DNA of 49,406 nucleotides from Deltaproteobacteria bacterium (GTDB lineage Bacteria > Desulfobacterota > Desulfobacteria > Desulfobacterales > UBA5852). The notes under the pieces are model-generated. The model had not been told where the DNA came from and ran no database searches. It saw nothing but the letters and a program-made list of their open reading frames with translations. The stretch covers positions 1-49,406 of the forward strand of contig JAHLLS010000061.1 in assembly GCA_020444045.1 (NCBI GenBank), written 5' to 3'. Made by a program: the position numbers and the translations under genes. This document shows, piece after piece, positions 26,771 through 36,116 of the stretch (positions are counted from its first letter, which is position 1; every line of letters begins with the position of its first letter).

Positions 26771-26839
26771 GGGAGAGAAGCGGATCTGTTTGGCCTGTCC
26801 ATCGCCAAATGAAGGGCTGCACAGATGCCGCTCTCTCCC
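26771..26839. repeat. Large structured inverted repeat after the TRAP operon
   Basis: Arms 26771-26788 and 26822-26839 pair over about 17 positions with one bulge and one mismatch. A second hairpin (TTTGGC with GCCAAA, 26789-26809) is nested inside. The structure follows the binding-protein stop by 30 bases. It may act as a terminator or a 3' stabilising element, or be a remnant of a small mobile element. Confidence 0.55.
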
Positions 26840-27006
26840 GATTATCAAATCATAGATCGACTTTCATTAAAAAACAATGGAAGCTTTTCTCATCAAAACT
26901 GATTCGAATTACACTAAATTAGATAATTTTACAGTATACATATGAATTACAAAGTTTTAAAAATAGAATTACATGTAGACTTTTGACTCCTGTACAATGA
27001 TGAGGC

Positions 27007-27249
27007 ATGAAAACAAGAGAGTTTGTTGATAGATTAGATAGTAAAATATGGTTCCATCTGGTTAATGCCCAACAAACCAACCCTCCCACCGTTCCCAACA
27101 ACATTACCGCTCCGCCACACACGAACTGAACGTATCGCTACAAAGAATCCGGGCAGCCGGCCGATTATCAACTCTATAATCAGATTTGGGTAGGTAATGC
27201 CCTTGCCTCACGGGTTACAGGATCCTGGATCCGTAAACGGAAATATTAG
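27007..27249 (+). pseudogene. Decayed ORF with in-frame TGA
   Basis: One continuous frame of 80 codons, starting MKTREFVDRLDSKIWFHL and ending GNALASRVTGSWIRKRKY before a TAG, is broken by an in-frame TGA at 27127-27129. Both halves look like coding sequence. There is no redox motif near the TGA to argue for selenocysteine, so a nonsense-mutated relic is the simplest reading. Family unknown. Confidence 0.4.
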
Positions 27250-27370
27250 ACGGGGGATGGGTCCGATCATGACCCGGCGTGGATAGAGTTGACGCTGTAG
27301 GATGGGTAAGTGTAAGATTTTCGCATAATACCCACTTCATCGATAAAGAATGTTGAATAGGAATAATCAC

Positions 27371-27529
27371 ATGCTCCCCAAAATCATAGGCGCAATATCC
27401 GGCGTCCTGGCGGTTGGAATCTTTGCCTGGAAATTTAAAGAGACGTCCCTATGTCGGCCATGAATCATGTTGCCGCTTGGTCTCGGCGTCGGGTACGCTG
27501 TGTTTTGGTTGGTTAAGAGGATGCTATGA
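27371..27529 (+). pseudogene. Frameshifted relic of a small membrane protein
   Basis: The first frame gives MLPKIIGAISGVLAVGIFAW and stops at about 27462; a second frame from 27467 gives MLPLGLGVGYAVFWLVKRML and stops at 27529. Together they look like a broken two-helix membrane protein. The surrounding 27.25-27.95 kb has no intact gene, in keeping with a decayed part of the island. Confidence 0.35.
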
Positions 27530-28006
27530 GGGTGAGACCGTTGATCTATGGACGGGCGATGGGGGTGATTCGATGTGGATTGGGTTGAGGTTGTGGAGAA
27601 TCCCAAGGTAACCGATTTGTAAAGAAGCTTGACTTGTTCCTCGGAAACTGCATAAGGTTTTAACACCGTTATAAACTTTCAGCGTCCTCTGATCAGTTTT
27701 AATATATTATAATTATTAGATATATCTTTTCTCTATCCTGAATCTTCATTTGGCATTTTTATTGCTCTACCACTCCTTTATCTGATTTATAAATCGCTCG
27801 ACTTTCAAGACCGATTTTTAGAGCCGATCGCCACTTCTCCTACTGCCTGAACATCAGGTTATAGTGAAATCACCTTTAGGTTTCGCTGAACTCGCCTTCA
27901 ATCTGCGTCACATTTCTATCCCTATCTGATTCCTTCTCTGACTTAGGAGATGCGGCTGAGTTTCGTCATTAATATCCATGCTCACAAGGCATTAGGAGGT
28001 GAACAA
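27530..28006. other. Non-coding region before the DUF362 gene
   Basis: No gene supported. The segment contains short frames only and probably holds the promoter of the DUF362 gene. It changes from relic-like coding sequence to AT-rich DNA near 27690-27730. Confidence 0.4.
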
Positions 28007-29311
28007 ATGACAGTAGCGCTTATAAAAAAATCGGATTATCCCAACGCTTTAGAGGCGGCGATTGAAATGTGTGGCGGTTTTAAGCAGCTCAAGCCCGAAC
28101 ACAAAGTTCTTATCAAACCAAACCTGGTCATTGGTGGGAGGAAAGGTATTTTCCCCCCCTTTGGACGGGTTACGACCTCAGAATTGATGGAAAAGCTTGT
28201 GCAGATGCTTATCGATAAAGGCTGTCGGGACATAACCATCGGCGAAGGCACGGGATTGGTCAAGGAGCTTGATAGTGATACGTCGAGCGCTTTCAAATTC
28301 GCCGGTATGGATCGAGTTGCAAAGCAGTATGGAATCAAATTGATTGATTTCGAACCGGGTCCATTCGAACGAATCGAAATGGATGGACACAAGTTCAGCG
28401 TGGTCAAAGCGGCTCTTGAAGCTGATTTCCTTATCAACTTCCCGGTGCTCAAAACCCACGGGCAGACTATTGTGAGCCTGGGCATGAAGAACCTCAAAGG
28501 TTGTCTGCGCTTCCCTTCCAAGAAGAAATTTCACAAACTGGGTAGTCTCAAAAAGCTCATCGCCATACTCAACACCCATGTTCGAAGCGATTTGATCCTC
28601 ATCGATGGCACATACGGTTTGAGCAACGGTCCTGTTTTCGGGGAAGCGCATCGCTGGGATGTCATTGTAGCCGGGACGGATATCCTCGAAACGGAAATGG
28701 TCGGTACGGCTCTACAAGGTAAAGATCCCCAAGATATCGAGCATATCGTTTCCTATGCGGACATGATTGGGCGGCGCGTCGATCTGGACAATGTCGAAGT
28801 GAAAGGTCGATCCATCAGTGAACTCGCCATGGATTTGCCCTGGGAAACCGACTACAATCGACCATTCAAACGATTTGGCCTTAAAGGCATTCGTGTCGCA
28901 AACCAACCGGGCGATACAACTATTTGCTCAGGATGCCTTGCCAGTATGGAATACCCCAACCATATGTTCGCCAAAGATAACCCGGGCTTTGATGCCGGTG
29001 GCCTGGATATCTGTATCGGGGATGGTGCCCGGCCCGATCCTAATGCTAAACGCGTCGTGCTCTTTGGTGATTGCGCAATTAAACACAATCAAAACGTTGA
29101 AGGTGCAACGGTTTTCCACGGATGTCCACCGGACATGCCAGAGTATTTAAAATTTTTGATGGAGAGCAACCTGTCTCCGCTCCAGGCAAAAAAACAGTTG
29201 GCCGTGAGGGTCTGCAAAATGGTCGCTTTCAAACTCGGCCTTTTCAAGGAAGATTACGGCTTTTGGGATCCATACCAATCGTCGGAATTCGATATGAATC
29301 TTTATCGATGA
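28007..29311 (+). CDS. DUF362-domain protein with C-terminal cysteine-rich region
   Basis: A 434-aa protein. Residues about 1-270 match the DUF362 domain (HKVLIKPNLV; LINFPVLKTHGQTIVSLGMKNLKG; LILIDGTYGLSNGPVFGE). The C-terminal part carries cysteines that could bind metal or an Fe-S cluster (TTICSGCLASMEYPN, LDICIGDGARPD, FGDCAIKHNQ, FHGCPPDM). DUF362 proteins occur with Fe-S domains in anaerobes, but their reaction is unknown. AGGAGGTG precedes the ATG at 28007; an upstream in-frame ATG at 27950 lacks such a site. It lies near the right island end with one small gene behind it. Confidence 0.75.
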   Translation: MTVALIKKSDYPNALEAAIEMCGGFKQLKPEHKVLIKPNLVIGGRKGIFPPFGRVTTSELMEKLVQMLIDKGCRDITIGEGTGLVKELDSDTSSAFKFAGMDRVAKQYGIKLIDFEPGPFERIEMDGHKFSVVKAALEADFLINFPVLKTHGQTIVSLGMKNLKGCLRFPSKKKFHKLGSLKKLIAILNTHVRSDLILIDGTYGLSNGPVFGEAHRWDVIVAGTDILETEMVGTALQGKDPQDIEHIVSYADMIGRRVDLDNVEVKGRSISELAMDLPWETDYNRPFKRFGLKGIRVANQPGDTTICSGCLASMEYPNHMFAKDNPGFDAGGLDICIGDGARPDPNAKRVVLFGDCAIKHNQNVEGATVFHGCPPDMPEYLKFLMESNLSPLQAKKQLAVRVCKMVAFKLGLFKEDYGFWDPYQSSEFDMNLYR

Positions 29312-29472
29312 ATACCTGAAAAGGATGGGTTGGATGAAAATGCTTGGGGTATTTTGTCTGAAATTACCGATACCATGCCTCCAAGGGACAAGCACTCGTT
29401 CCTTTGGAGGCAGATCAATGACTGTTATTGCACGATAATTTTATCTACAATAAGGATATAGGGAGCAATGCC

Positions 29473-29769
29473 ATGGCCACGTATCATCTAAACTGGAAGC
29501 TTGATCCATCAAGGGTGCCGGTTGACCCGAAAGAGCGAAGTGCTGCCTGGGGATTAATGATGGGTATGATCGAAAAAGATAAGGAAAGGGGCGTTCTAAA
29601 GGATTGGGGAGCCTATACCTCTGAAGGTAGAGGGTTTTGCATCCTGGAAGGGACGCAACTTGAGATGATGCAGATGACGGAGCAATATACCCCGTATGTT
29701 CAATTCGAAACAAATCCCGTTTCATCTATTGGCGAAATAAAAAAACTACTAAAAATCATGGCGGGCTAA
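29473..29769 (+). CDS. Small DUF3303-like protein (98 aa)
   Basis: A 98-aa soluble protein (MATYHLNWKLDPSRVP start; KDWGAYTSEGRGFCILEG; YVQFETNPVSSIGEIKKLLK). The pattern of strands and helices suggests a ferredoxin-like alpha/beta dimer of the DUF3303 or muconolactone-isomerase-like kind; this is a fold guess from the sequence. GGGAG precedes the ATG at 29473. It follows the DUF362 gene by 161 bp and is the last gene of the island. Confidence 0.55.
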   Translation: MATYHLNWKLDPSRVPVDPKERSAAWGLMMGMIEKDKERGVLKDWGAYTSEGRGFCILEGTQLEMMQMTEQYTPYVQFETNPVSSIGEIKKLLKIMAG

Positions 29770-29795
29770 TAACTATCAGCGATGATCGGCATAAA

Positions 29796-29821
29796 AGGCA
29801 GGGTTGCTTTAGACCCTGCCT
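29796..29821. terminator. Hairpin after the last island gene
   Basis: AGGCAGGG and CCCTGCCT form a perfect 8-bp stem with a 10-base loop, 27 bases after the stop. There is no T tract on the plus side, but the minus side reads into TTTT, so it could terminate minus-strand transcripts as well. Confidence 0.55.
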
Positions 29822-30051
29822 GCATCTACCCCTGATTCATAGGTGACGGAACATGGACCTGATCACTATCTGACCCGGATTACGTTGACGTTATAGAGGG
29901 GCAGGGGACCGCGGTGTGAGAATGTGTGTGAGAAAAACTTTCCAAAATCTGCAAATATTAGCAAAAACTTAAAAAAATATGATAACTAAAAACTCAATGA
30001 TTATAAAATGTTATTGAAAATTGAGGAGGTTAGAAAGCTCAGAATCCCTGT
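29822..30051. other. Right end of the island, no gene seen
   Basis: AT-rich non-coding DNA up to the junction with the tRNA fragment. A site-specific integrase gene is often found at such a boundary, but none is present here. Confidence 0.5.
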
Positions 30052-30141
<90 letters not shown>

Positions 30142-30351
30142 AGTTGCGCAATATTAAAAGAACCACAGCATTGAGCGGTTGACTCCGGCACCTAAGTGCA
30201 CTACCAGACCAATAGGGCGCACACACTCATAATAAACCATTCGACTGCCGGAACATCAAGCGCAATGAAAAATGTTGATCCCACAGACAGCGGGTTTTCG
30301 CGGCGTATCTCTCCAAAAGACATAAATGCACATACCTGAGGAGGATTCGCG
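30142..30351. promoter_or_regulatory. Chromosomal spacer upstream of the antiporter gene
   Basis: A 210-bp spacer between the right attachment site and the antiporter, which has GAGGAGG seven bases before its ATG. It should hold the antiporter promoter. No other element was recognised. Confidence 0.4.
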
Positions 30352-32160
30352 ATGCATACGTATGCCTTCGTGGCGCTGCCCTCCTTGCTGCTGGTCGGCT
30401 TCGGATGCCAGTGGATTGCCTGGCGTTTAAAACTGCCGGCCATTCTTTTTTTGCTGCTCAGCGGCATTCTGGCGGGGCCTTTCCTCAATTGGCTGTATCC
30501 CGAACGACTCTTCGGCGATCTGCTGTTTCCCTTCATTTCCCTGGCGGTTGCCGTTATTCTTTTTGAAGGCAGTCTAACCCTGAAGTTTCGCGAGATTCGC
30601 GGAATAGAGCGAGTTATCCGCAATATGATTACCCTCGGCGTCATGATCACATGGCTGGTCACCGCCGGGGCCACACACTGGCTCTTGGGGTTTTCGTGGG
30701 AAATCGCCCTGCTGTTCGGTGCCATGATGGTGGTAACCGGCCCGACGGTGATCGTGCCCATGCTCCGCACGGTGCGGCCCATAGAGTCGGTTGCCAACAT
30801 TCTAAGGTGGGAAGGGATTTTGATCGATCCCATCGGTGCCACCCTGGCCGTATTAGTCTATGAGTTCATCCTTGCGGGCGGCGTGCAGGGGGGCCTCTGG
30901 AACAGCCTGGTCGTTTTTGGAAAGATCCTGGCCATTGGCGTGCTGCTCGGTGGTACCACGGGCTATGGTTTCGGGATCGTCCTTCGCCGCCATTGGATTC
31001 CTCATTACCTTCACAATTTCGCGGGGCTGGCGTTGGTCTGCAGTGTTTTCGCTTTTTCCGACCTCCTGGAGGCCGAGTCCGGCCTGCTGTCCGTTACCGT
31101 GATGGGGGTCTGGTTGGCCAATATGAAGGACATCGAACTGGATGAGATTCTCGACTTCAAGGAAAGCCTGAGCCTCCTGCTCATTTCCATGCTTTTCATT
31201 CTTTTAGCGGCCCGCATGGATTTAAAGACCTTTCTGGATCTGGGATGGCCCGCCTTGGCTGTCTTCGGGGTCATCCAATTGTTGGCCCGCCCGTTGAATA
31301 TCCAGGTGTCGGCCATGGGGTCGAAGCTCTCCATGGCCGAGCGCCATCTATTGGCCTGGATCGCCCCGCGTGGTATCGTGGCGGCTGCCATTTCGGCTCT
31401 ATTTACCATCCAGTTGGAAACGGCGGGCTACGCCGAGGCCGCTCAGATGGTACCGCTGACGTTTATGGTTATCATCGGCACCGTGCTGCTGCAAAGTGCC
31501 ACGGCCGGCCCGATCGCTAAGTGGCTGAAGGTGGCCGAACCTGAACCCCGAGGGTTTCTTATCGTCGGCGCCGATCCGCTTGCCAGGAACATCGGCCGTG
31601 CGCTGCAGGAAAACGGATTCCGAGTTCGTCTGGCGGATCAAAACTGGGATCACGTCAAGGTGGCCAAACTGGAAGGCCTGCCGGCCTATTGGGGCAACCC
31701 TGTGTCGGAGCATGCCGACCGCCATCTTAGCCTAATCGGAATCGGCCGCCTTCTGGCACTGACCCCCAATGGGGAGCGCAACGCACTGGCGGCCAAGCAC
31801 TACTGGATGGAGTTCGGCGGCAACAACATCTATACGATCCGGGTCAACCGTCCTGAAAACGGGACGGCCGATGCCAAGTCGGCCTATAAACGCGGCGGGC
31901 AGCGCCTCTTCGCGGATACCGCCACCCATGAAGTGCTTGCCGGGTTGTTGTCCGCCGGTGCCGAGATCAAAACGACACCTTTGACGGATGCGTTTTCCTA
32001 CGACGACTATCGGCAGCAGCAGGACGAGAAACGGATTCCCCTCTTTGCCCTTGATCCTGGTGACCGCATTCACCCACTGACCGATAAATCCGAAGTCGTC
32101 CCGCAAGCAAACTGGAAAATCATCGGCCTATCAGCGAATCCGCGTTCTACCGGATCGTAA
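30352..32160 (+). CDS. CPA-type Na+/H+ (or K+/H+) antiporter with TrkA-N domain
   Basis: A 602-aa inner-membrane cation/proton antiporter. Residues about 5-395 form 12 or so membrane helices, with GPTVIVPMLRTVRP, GLLSVTVMGVWLANM and WIAPRGIVAAAIS typical of CPA1/NhaP transporters. Residues about 400-510 form a TrkA-N/RCK nucleotide-binding domain (FLIVGADPLARNIGRALQ; GIGRLLALTPNGERNALAAK) that would gate the transporter by NAD(H) or a related ligand. It is the first complete gene right of the island. Confidence 0.9.
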   Translation: MHTYAFVALPSLLLVGFGCQWIAWRLKLPAILFLLLSGILAGPFLNWLYPERLFGDLLFPFISLAVAVILFEGSLTLKFREIRGIERVIRNMITLGVMITWLVTAGATHWLLGFSWEIALLFGAMMVVTGPTVIVPMLRTVRPIESVANILRWEGILIDPIGATLAVLVYEFILAGGVQGGLWNSLVVFGKILAIGVLLGGTTGYGFGIVLRRHWIPHYLHNFAGLALVCSVFAFSDLLEAESGLLSVTVMGVWLANMKDIELDEILDFKESLSLLLISMLFILLAARMDLKTFLDLGWPALAVFGVIQLLARPLNIQVSAMGSKLSMAERHLLAWIAPRGIVAAAISALFTIQLETAGYAEAAQMVPLTFMVIIGTVLLQSATAGPIAKWLKVAEPEPRGFLIVGADPLARNIGRALQENGFRVRLADQNWDHVKVAKLEGLPAYWGNPVSEHADRHLSLIGIGRLLALTPNGERNALAAKHYWMEFGGNNIYTIRVNRPENGTADAKSAYKRGGQRLFADTATHEVLAGLLSAGAEIKTTPLTDAFSYDDYRQQQDEKRIPLFALDPGDRIHPLTDKSEVVPQANWKIIGLSANPRSTGS

Positions 32161-32282
32161 CGATTCCGATGGACTCGTCTGAAACACCAGGGCAACGGCC
32201 TCCCAAGCGGCTCGCTTCTTAAGGAAGTTTCATACCCCATCGTTGCAGATATCTTACAGATTTATCGTGTCTTCGAAATGAA

Positions 32283-32311
32283 AAGGGGCAAAACCCGATG
32301 TTTTGCCCCTT
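32283..32311. terminator. Perfect hairpin after the antiporter gene
   Basis: AAGGGGCAAAAC pairs perfectly with GTTTTGCCCCTT around the loop CCGAT. It lies about 120 bp after the stop. A T tract is lacking on the plus side, so it may act as a bidirectional or weak terminator. Confidence 0.65.
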
Positions 32312-32717
32312 GGCCAAAAGGAGAGTGAAAGGAAACGTTAGTCGGCAATCAGGGAATCGAGAACGTCAAGTGGGGTCCGGGTTGTCAGGCAATCGAATAT
32401 TGTTTCCGATCCCTGATTGCCATTTGGTATAGGTCATAAGCAAACACTGTACCAATATAGCTTATGCGTGCTTTACAAAAAGATAACAGTTAGATAGCAA
32501 AATGAAGGCAAATTGCATTTTGTCCGTTTGACGGAATTTGTCAGTTGGATGGACGTTTCTTGTCACGAAGGTTTTTCCGTCGCAAACGAATCGGGCAGCG
32601 ATGGTTGCTGCAAGGGAGGGGCGGGCACCCCCCCTTGCCGTTATCTTCTTGAAGGATTCCGATTCACTTGCCCGTGGTCATCAACATGATGGTTATCGGC
32701 CTGGTTGTGCACTTCCT
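32312..32717. other. Intergenic region with a long inverted repeat
   Basis: No gene seen. Arms 32344-32359 (GGCAATCAGGGAATCG) and 32407-32421 (CGATCCCTGATTGCC) pair over 15 bp with one bulged base and a 47-base loop. This could be a structured RNA, a second terminator or a remnant of a small repeat element. Confidence 0.45.
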
Positions 32718-33053
32718 TTAGCCGGCGGGCTTGGTGTCCTTGAATACGGGCATGATACCGCCAACGAGAGGCTCGTAGAACCGGTATTGGGTTTCTTCCC
32801 CCAACAGTTCATCGATCTGTCCCTGTAGGGATTTCCGCTCCGCGGTATTGAACCAGGCGTTCCAATCCGTCATGCTGTTCCACGTGCTGATTACCAGGTA
32901 TTCGCCGGAACAATCAAGGCATCGCAAGGTCTGACCGGTGATATAGCCCGGCTGAATGGTGGCCTGGGACCGCAATTGCAGAATGAGCGGGACGAGCTTT
33001 TTCGCCTGGGTGTTATCCTTGAAGGTGCGCTGGATGATGACTTCAATGGCCAT
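32718..33053 (-). CDS. ABM-domain (antibiotic biosynthesis monooxygenase-like) protein
   Basis: A 111-aa protein of the dimeric alpha/beta barrel ABM superfamily: VIIQRTFKDNTQAKKLVPLI, then a strand-rich part with YLVISTWNSMTDWNAWFN. The start at 33053 is chosen for the AAAGGGGGAA ribosome site; an earlier in-frame start at 33137 lacks one. Small ABM proteins can be monooxygenases, haem-degrading enzymes or of unknown role; no specific substrate is shown here. Confidence 0.7.
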   Translation of the reverse strand: MAIEVIIQRTFKDNTQAKKLVPLILQLRSQATIQPGYITGQTLRCLDCSGEYLVISTWNSMTDWNAWFNTAERKSLQGQIDELLGEETQYRFYEPLVGGIMPVFKDTKPAG

Positions 33054-33493
33054 GGTAATTCCCCCTTTCATGGTGGTGGCAAAGATTGCCGCATGGGCTG
33101 ACGATAAGCATGCGGGGATATCGGTCGGTTTGAACATTGTCCGGCGAGAGGCGAAATGGAACCTTGTTGCACACGATCAGGAAGGCGCGATGAGATAAAA
33201 TGATCTGTAATCGATTTCAACGCCGGGATCAAGTGCCGCTGATCACGATCGGAAAGGTATTAGTGATGCATCGGGTGTAGCGTCATTTTAAGGAGCCGTT
33301 TTGCTGATGCAACCGATCCGGCGCGTTGTTAATAGTGCCTATCCACAAATGACCAATTTGCCCGACCCGCCGAAGGCGGATAAATATCGGCGTTGCGCGA
33401 AAAATAGAATCCTCGGAATATCAACCATATGCCTGCGGTTCAATTTTTCGTGCGCCTTGATCTCAACCAAATTTGCCGATTTCTGGATGGGCA
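33054..33493. other. Intergenic region, no gene seen
   Basis: 440 bp between the start of the minus-strand ABM gene and the end of the minus-strand regulator gene. It contains several short frames without ribosome sites. I see no terminator hairpin with a T tract. Confidence 0.4.
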
Positions 33494-34867
33494 CTAAATA
33501 CCGTAACGTTTGATTTTGCGATACACGGTGGAAAGGTTGATGCCCAGAATTTCGGCGGCCCGGGCCCGGTCGCCACGGGTGGCATCCAGAACGGTTTGGA
33601 TGTGCCGGCGCTCCATTTCAGAAAGGGAAAAAAGGGTTGTCTCGGATGCTTCGACCCCGGGCTGCCCCAAGGGAATGCCAACGGATTGCAGCTGCAGTTT
33701 ATCGGTGCCCTCGACCAACACGGCCGAGGCGATCATATTCTGCAATTCACGGACGTTACCCGGAAAATCGTATGATTGCAGGCGCTCGGCCAGCTCCGGC
33801 GTGAGATCTGTAATCGATTTTCCATTCAGGGCCGCGTGAACGTTTAAAAAATGGCTGGCCAGAGGGAGGATATCGCCCCGACGTTCACGCAACGGCGGCA
33901 GGGAGATGGTGCAGGTATTCAGGCGATAGAAAAGATCGGCCCGGAAACGTCCTTCGGCGATCTCCACCTGGATGTCCCGGTTGGTGGCGGCAATAAAACG
34001 AACATCGACACTACGCAGACGGGTGCTGCCCAAGCGGTACAACTCTTTTTCCTCGATGACGCGCAGCAGTTTTCCCTGAAGGGCCAGATCCAATTCCGTA
34101 ATTTCATCCAGGAATAGTGACCCTCCCTGGGCTTCCTCTAAAAAACCTTTTTTTTCCCCCACGGCATTGGTGTAAGCCCCTTTGGCGTGACCGAAAAATT
34201 CATCTTCAAAGAGCGAGCCACTGAAAGCGGCCATGTTGACGGGCAAAAACGGGGTTTCGGCACGGTTGCTCAGGCGATGAATGACTTTGGCCAGCATTTC
34301 CTTGCCGGTACCGGATTCTCCGGAAATAAGAACGCTGTAATCCGTCGGTGCAACCGATTCGACCTGCCGAAAAACCCGCGCCATGGCGTTGTCTTGGGTA
34401 ATCAGGGATTGAAAGGCCTCCGGGTGCCTGAGATCCGTGAAATTCTGGCGCTGGGTTAAAAGCGTACGTTCCTGGCGCAGACTGTAGCGTTCCAGGGCAT
34501 GGTTGAGGGTGATGACGAGCTTTTCGTTGTTGAGCCCTTTAACAAGGTAATCGAACGCACCGTGCCGAATAGCCTCGATGGCGGTTTCGACGTCATCCAC
34601 GGCAGTGAACACCACGCACTCCACATGGGGAAAGCGTGTCTTGATGGCCTTGAGGATGGCCATGCCGTCGATATCCGGCATCATGAGATCGAGAAGAACA
34701 AGATGGAAATCGTGTTTCGCAATGAGGTCCAGGGCCTGCCGGCCGTCGGAAAGCAGGGCCGGTTCCGGAAAGCCGGCACTTACCAGAACTGCATGGATGC
34801 TGGTCAATAAGCCGGTATCATCGTCGATGACCAGAATGGGTGTATCGTTTTCGGGGAATGTTTGCAT
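33494..34867 (-). CDS. NtrC-family sigma-54-dependent response regulator
   Basis: A 457-aa activator. Residues 10-125 form a receiver domain with phospho-acceptor D60 (LVLLDLMMPDIDG). Residues about 150-380 form the AAA+ domain with Walker A GESGTGKE (183-190) and Walker B SLFLDEI (250-256). The C-terminus holds a Fis-type helix-turn-helix (about 425-457; RAAEILGINLSTVYRKIKRY). The sigma-54 contact loop reads GAYTNA (230-235) instead of GAFTGA. The Thr is kept, but the change may weaken or alter sigma-54 contact. Its kinase is not obvious; several hybrid kinases lie nearby. Confidence 0.92.
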   Translation of the reverse strand: MQTFPENDTPILVIDDDTGLLTSIHAVLVSAGFPEPALLSDGRQALDLIAKHDFHLVLLDLMMPDIDGMAILKAIKTRFPHVECVVFTAVDDVETAIEAIRHGAFDYLVKGLNNEKLVITLNHALERYSLRQERTLLTQRQNFTDLRHPEAFQSLITQDNAMARVFRQVESVAPTDYSVLISGESGTGKEMLAKVIHRLSNRAETPFLPVNMAAFSGSLFEDEFFGHAKGAYTNAVGEKKGFLEEAQGGSLFLDEITELDLALQGKLLRVIEEKELYRLGSTRLRSVDVRFIAATNRDIQVEIAEGRFRADLFYRLNTCTISLPPLRERRGDILPLASHFLNVHAALNGKSITDLTPELAERLQSYDFPGNVRELQNMIASAVLVEGTDKLQLQSVGIPLGQPGVEASETTLFSLSEMERRHIQTVLDATRGDRARAAEILGINLSTVYRKIKRYGI

Positions 34868-35316
34868 GGAAATCCGTTGCGTTTTGCACAGAGCCGCTTC
34901 GATCAGAGGTTAACGAAGGGTGCCACATCTTTCCGGCCGCCCTATGCCACGGTGGTCGACGCCGGGATCACATGACCAAATGGCGGCCAGCCATATCCAT
35001 AAAGCCTGATATATCATTCGAGCGACCTGCTCGCAAGCCATTGAACTTCGAACGACGTCAGATAACTGCGCTAATTTATTTTCGTTCCTTGCGTTGCCAG
35101 AGGGCCCTGGTCGTGAAGGCGGTGACGTAAAAAAGCTCAAGTTTAGCAAGCGCCGGACGATAACATTTGTGATGCCGCTATACGACGGAGCTTTGGACCG
35201 GTTTTGCCCTTCCGTCGATTGGTTCGGACGGCCGATCAGTGTCCATCATCGTGACAGCGGCGGCATCCATTTATTCAAACCTGACAGCGATAACAATGAG
35301 AGTGTGAGAGGGGTCA
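34868..35316. promoter_or_regulatory. Divergent region between regulator gene and motA
   Basis: 449 bp that must contain promoters for the minus-strand regulator and the plus-strand motAB operon. I see no convincing sigma-54 (TGGCAC-N5-TTGC) or sigma-28 box. A GCGATAAC-like word before motA is only a weak match to a flagellar -10. Confidence 0.4.
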
Positions 35317-36114
35317 ATGGACCTGGCAACCATCATCGGATTATTGAGCGGCACGGGGTTGATTATCAGTGCGATCGTGATGGGGGGTAGCGCCGGTATT
35401 TTTTTCAACGTGCCGGGCATCCTGATCGTGATCGGCGGAACGTTTGCAACAGCCTTCATCAAATTTACCCTGGCGGATGTGCTCAATTCCATAAAAGTGG
35501 GCATGAAAGCCTTTCTTGTAAAAGTGGAGCCTCCCGAGGAAATCATCCAAACGATGATTGGTTATGCCAAGATGGCCAAGAAAGAAGGGCTTATTTCGCT
35601 TGACCAGGAAAACCCCAGCGACCCCTATATGGCCAAAGCACTCCGCTACTTATCGGACGGCTATGACGAGCACTTGATCGAAGATATGCTCAACAAAGAT
35701 ATCCGGTTGACGATTTCGCGCCATACGACAGGACAAAATGTTTTCAAGGGGATGGGCGACTCGGCCCCCGCTTTCGGCATGATCGGGACATTGATCGGTC
35801 TGGTGCAGATGTTGAGCAGCATGAATGATCCGGCCAGCATCGGCCCCTCCATGGCCGTTGCCCTTCTGACAACACTCTATGGTGCGCTGGTGGCCAATTT
35901 TGTCTGCCTGCCGTTGGCCGATAAACTGGCCTTGCGCAGTCAACAAGAGCAGCAAACCAAATCCATCATCCGGGAAGCGGCGGTGGGCATCAACCAGGCC
36001 CTTTCGCCCATGGTGCTGGAGGAATCCCTGAAAATCTACCTGGCGCCCACCGTCCGGGATAAAAAGGAAAAGAAACCCTCCGATGCAAAAGAACCCGTCA
36101 AGGAAGCGGCCTGA
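35317..36114 (+). CDS. motA: Flagellar motor stator protein MotA
   Basis: A 265-aa inner-membrane stator subunit. Two helices lie at the N-terminus (LATIIGLLSGTGLIISAIV; PGILIVIGGTFATAF) and two in the second half (FGMIGTLIGLVQML; SMAVALLTTLYGALVANFV), with a cytoplasmic loop between them that contacts the rotor. The C-terminus is a short charged tail. It is followed two bases later by motB, so the two are made together and should form the proton- or sodium-driven stator. Confidence 0.93.
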   Translation: MDLATIIGLLSGTGLIISAIVMGGSAGIFFNVPGILIVIGGTFATAFIKFTLADVLNSIKVGMKAFLVKVEPPEEIIQTMIGYAKMAKKEGLISLDQENPSDPYMAKALRYLSDGYDEHLIEDMLNKDIRLTISRHTTGQNVFKGMGDSAPAFGMIGTLIGLVQMLSSMNDPASIGPSMAVALLTTLYGALVANFVCLPLADKLALRSQQEQQTKSIIREAAVGINQALSPMVLEESLKIYLAPTVRDKKEKKPSDAKEPVKEAA

Positions 36115-36116
36115 TC

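Noticed and set aside
27127..27129. In-frame TGA as a selenocysteine codon
   Set aside because: No CxxU or similar redox context, no recognised family, and the neighbouring frames are also broken; decay is simpler.
35270..35300. Sigma-28 flagellar promoter upstream of motA
   Set aside because: Only a GCGATAAC-like -10 word is present; no acceptable TAAA box at the right spacing.
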